Shown piece after piece: positions 63,598 through 64,000 of a stretch of DNA of 64,000 nt. Source of the DNA: Glutamicibacter ardleyensis (GTDB lineage: Bacteria; Actinomycetota; Actinomycetes; Actinomycetales; Micrococcaceae); NCBI RefSeq assembly GCF_014644555.1, contig NZ_BMKX01000006.1:174274-238273 (forward strand). Reading direction: 5' to 3'. Each line of letters starts with the position of its first letter. Positions within the stretch are counted from its first letter, which is position 1. Made by a program: the position numbers and the translations under genes. Below the pieces are notes generated by a model, which saw nothing but the letters and a program-made list of their open reading frames with translations, had not been told where the DNA came from and did no database searches.

Positions 63598-64000
63598 TCA
63601 AGCTGCCAGGGTATGGCACCGATATTCAATCGGTGCCATACCCTGCAGTCGTTCTTGGCACCGGACGTTGTTATACCAGTCAATATACTCATTGATTTCC
63701 CTGGTCAGATCGGCAACGGTGGCAAAGTATTCACCGTCATACATCTCCGATTTCAGGTGGCCAAAGAAATTTTCCATCACCGAGTTATCGAAACAATTTC
63801 CCTTGCGAGACATGGATTGCACCGCACCGTGCTTCGTGAGCAGGTGACACCACGACGAATGCTGATATTGAAATCCTTGGTCCGTGTGCACTAGCAATCC
63901 AGATGCCGGTTTCTGCGATTCGAAGGCCTCGGCCAGGCTTGCACTGGTAAATGCTGTTGTCGGCGAAGTCGAGATCGTATGGCTGATGATGCAGTGATCA
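63598..64000 (-). CDS. IS3-family transposase OrfB, N-terminus cut by window edge
   Basis: The frame is open from the right edge to a stop at 63598: DHCIISHTISTSPTTAFTSASLAEA, then LLVHTDQGFQYQHSSW with the second catalytic Asp and MSRKGNCFDNSVMENFFGHLKSE with the Glu, ending in QERLQGMAPIEYRCH. This is the rve integrase core of OrfB. No frameshift is visible in the part present, so the element may be intact. Confidence 0.9.
   Translation of the reverse strand, partial: DHCIISHTISTSPTTAFTSASLAEAFESQKPASGLLVHTDQGFQYQHSSWCHLLTKHGAVQSMSRKGNCFDNSVMENFFGHLKSEMYDGEYFATVADLTREINEYIDWYNNVRCQERLQGMAPIEYRCHTLAA

Noticed and set aside
1..64000. CRISPR array or tRNA/rRNA genes
   Set aside because: No regularly spaced repeats and no T-loop plus cloverleaf pattern were found on reading; a tRNAscan run would settle the tRNA part.

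Overview
The window looks like chromosome from a high-GC Gram-positive bacterium, most likely a member of the Micrococcaceae (Arthrobacter/Glutamicibacter type). I infer this from the actinobacterial order pdxT-yebC-ruvC-ruvA-ruvB-yajC-secD-secF-rel, from mycothiol-linked genes (S-(hydroxymethyl)mycothiol dehydrogenase and a mycoredoxin), from TCGAAC-type LexA boxes and dnaE2, and from many apparently leaderless or TTG/GTG starts. No database search was possible; genus is inference.

1-31 kb is mostly conserved core on the minus strand: rarA (cut by the left edge), aspS and hisS, rel, secF-secD-yajC, ruvB-ruvA-ruvC-yebC-pdxT, pdxS, a HIT protein and thrS. Plus-strand accessory genes interrupt it (dtd, DUF349, aldo/keto reductase, M3 peptidase, GNAT). 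pdxS and pdxT, usually adjacent, are about 7.6 kb apart. Rho-independent hairpins close aspS, secF and pdxS.

31-51.7 kb is a mixed accessory region. It holds an ArsR-like regulator and MFS pump around a shared operator, a LexA-controlled DUF6504-dnaE2 pair with no imuA/imuB beside it, a hicAB toxin-antitoxin pair with paired direct repeats in its promoter, a gene-poor 0.85 kb stretch, mycothiol-dependent formaldehyde detoxification genes, an SRAP protein, mycoredoxin, a lipoate ligase-like protein, a cupin-XRE regulator divergent from a thioredoxin-reductase-like flavoprotein, a MerR regulator with an unfamiliar C-terminal part, a cold-shock protein, and a flavin monooxygenase next to an MFS pump.

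51.9-62.3 kb is the most interesting part: a probable antiviral island of three large genes. On the minus strand a 1,347-residue protein joins an XRE helix-turn-helix, an Mrr-like nuclease, a STAND NTPase and a long helical C-terminus. It is followed 23 bases later by an 813-residue protein with a nuclease-like ExK core. Divergently on the plus strand lies a 1,199-residue protein with a Cap4-like nuclease, a NACHT NTPase, a long repeat region and a C-terminal zinc ribbon that fits the RanBP2 pattern exactly. A palindrome with 11-base perfect arms sits between the two divergent genes and covers the predicted minus-strand promoter.

62.4-64 kb is mobile-element debris: a truncated, frameshifted serine resolvase, a broken IS30-type transposase, and an IS3-family element running off the right edge.
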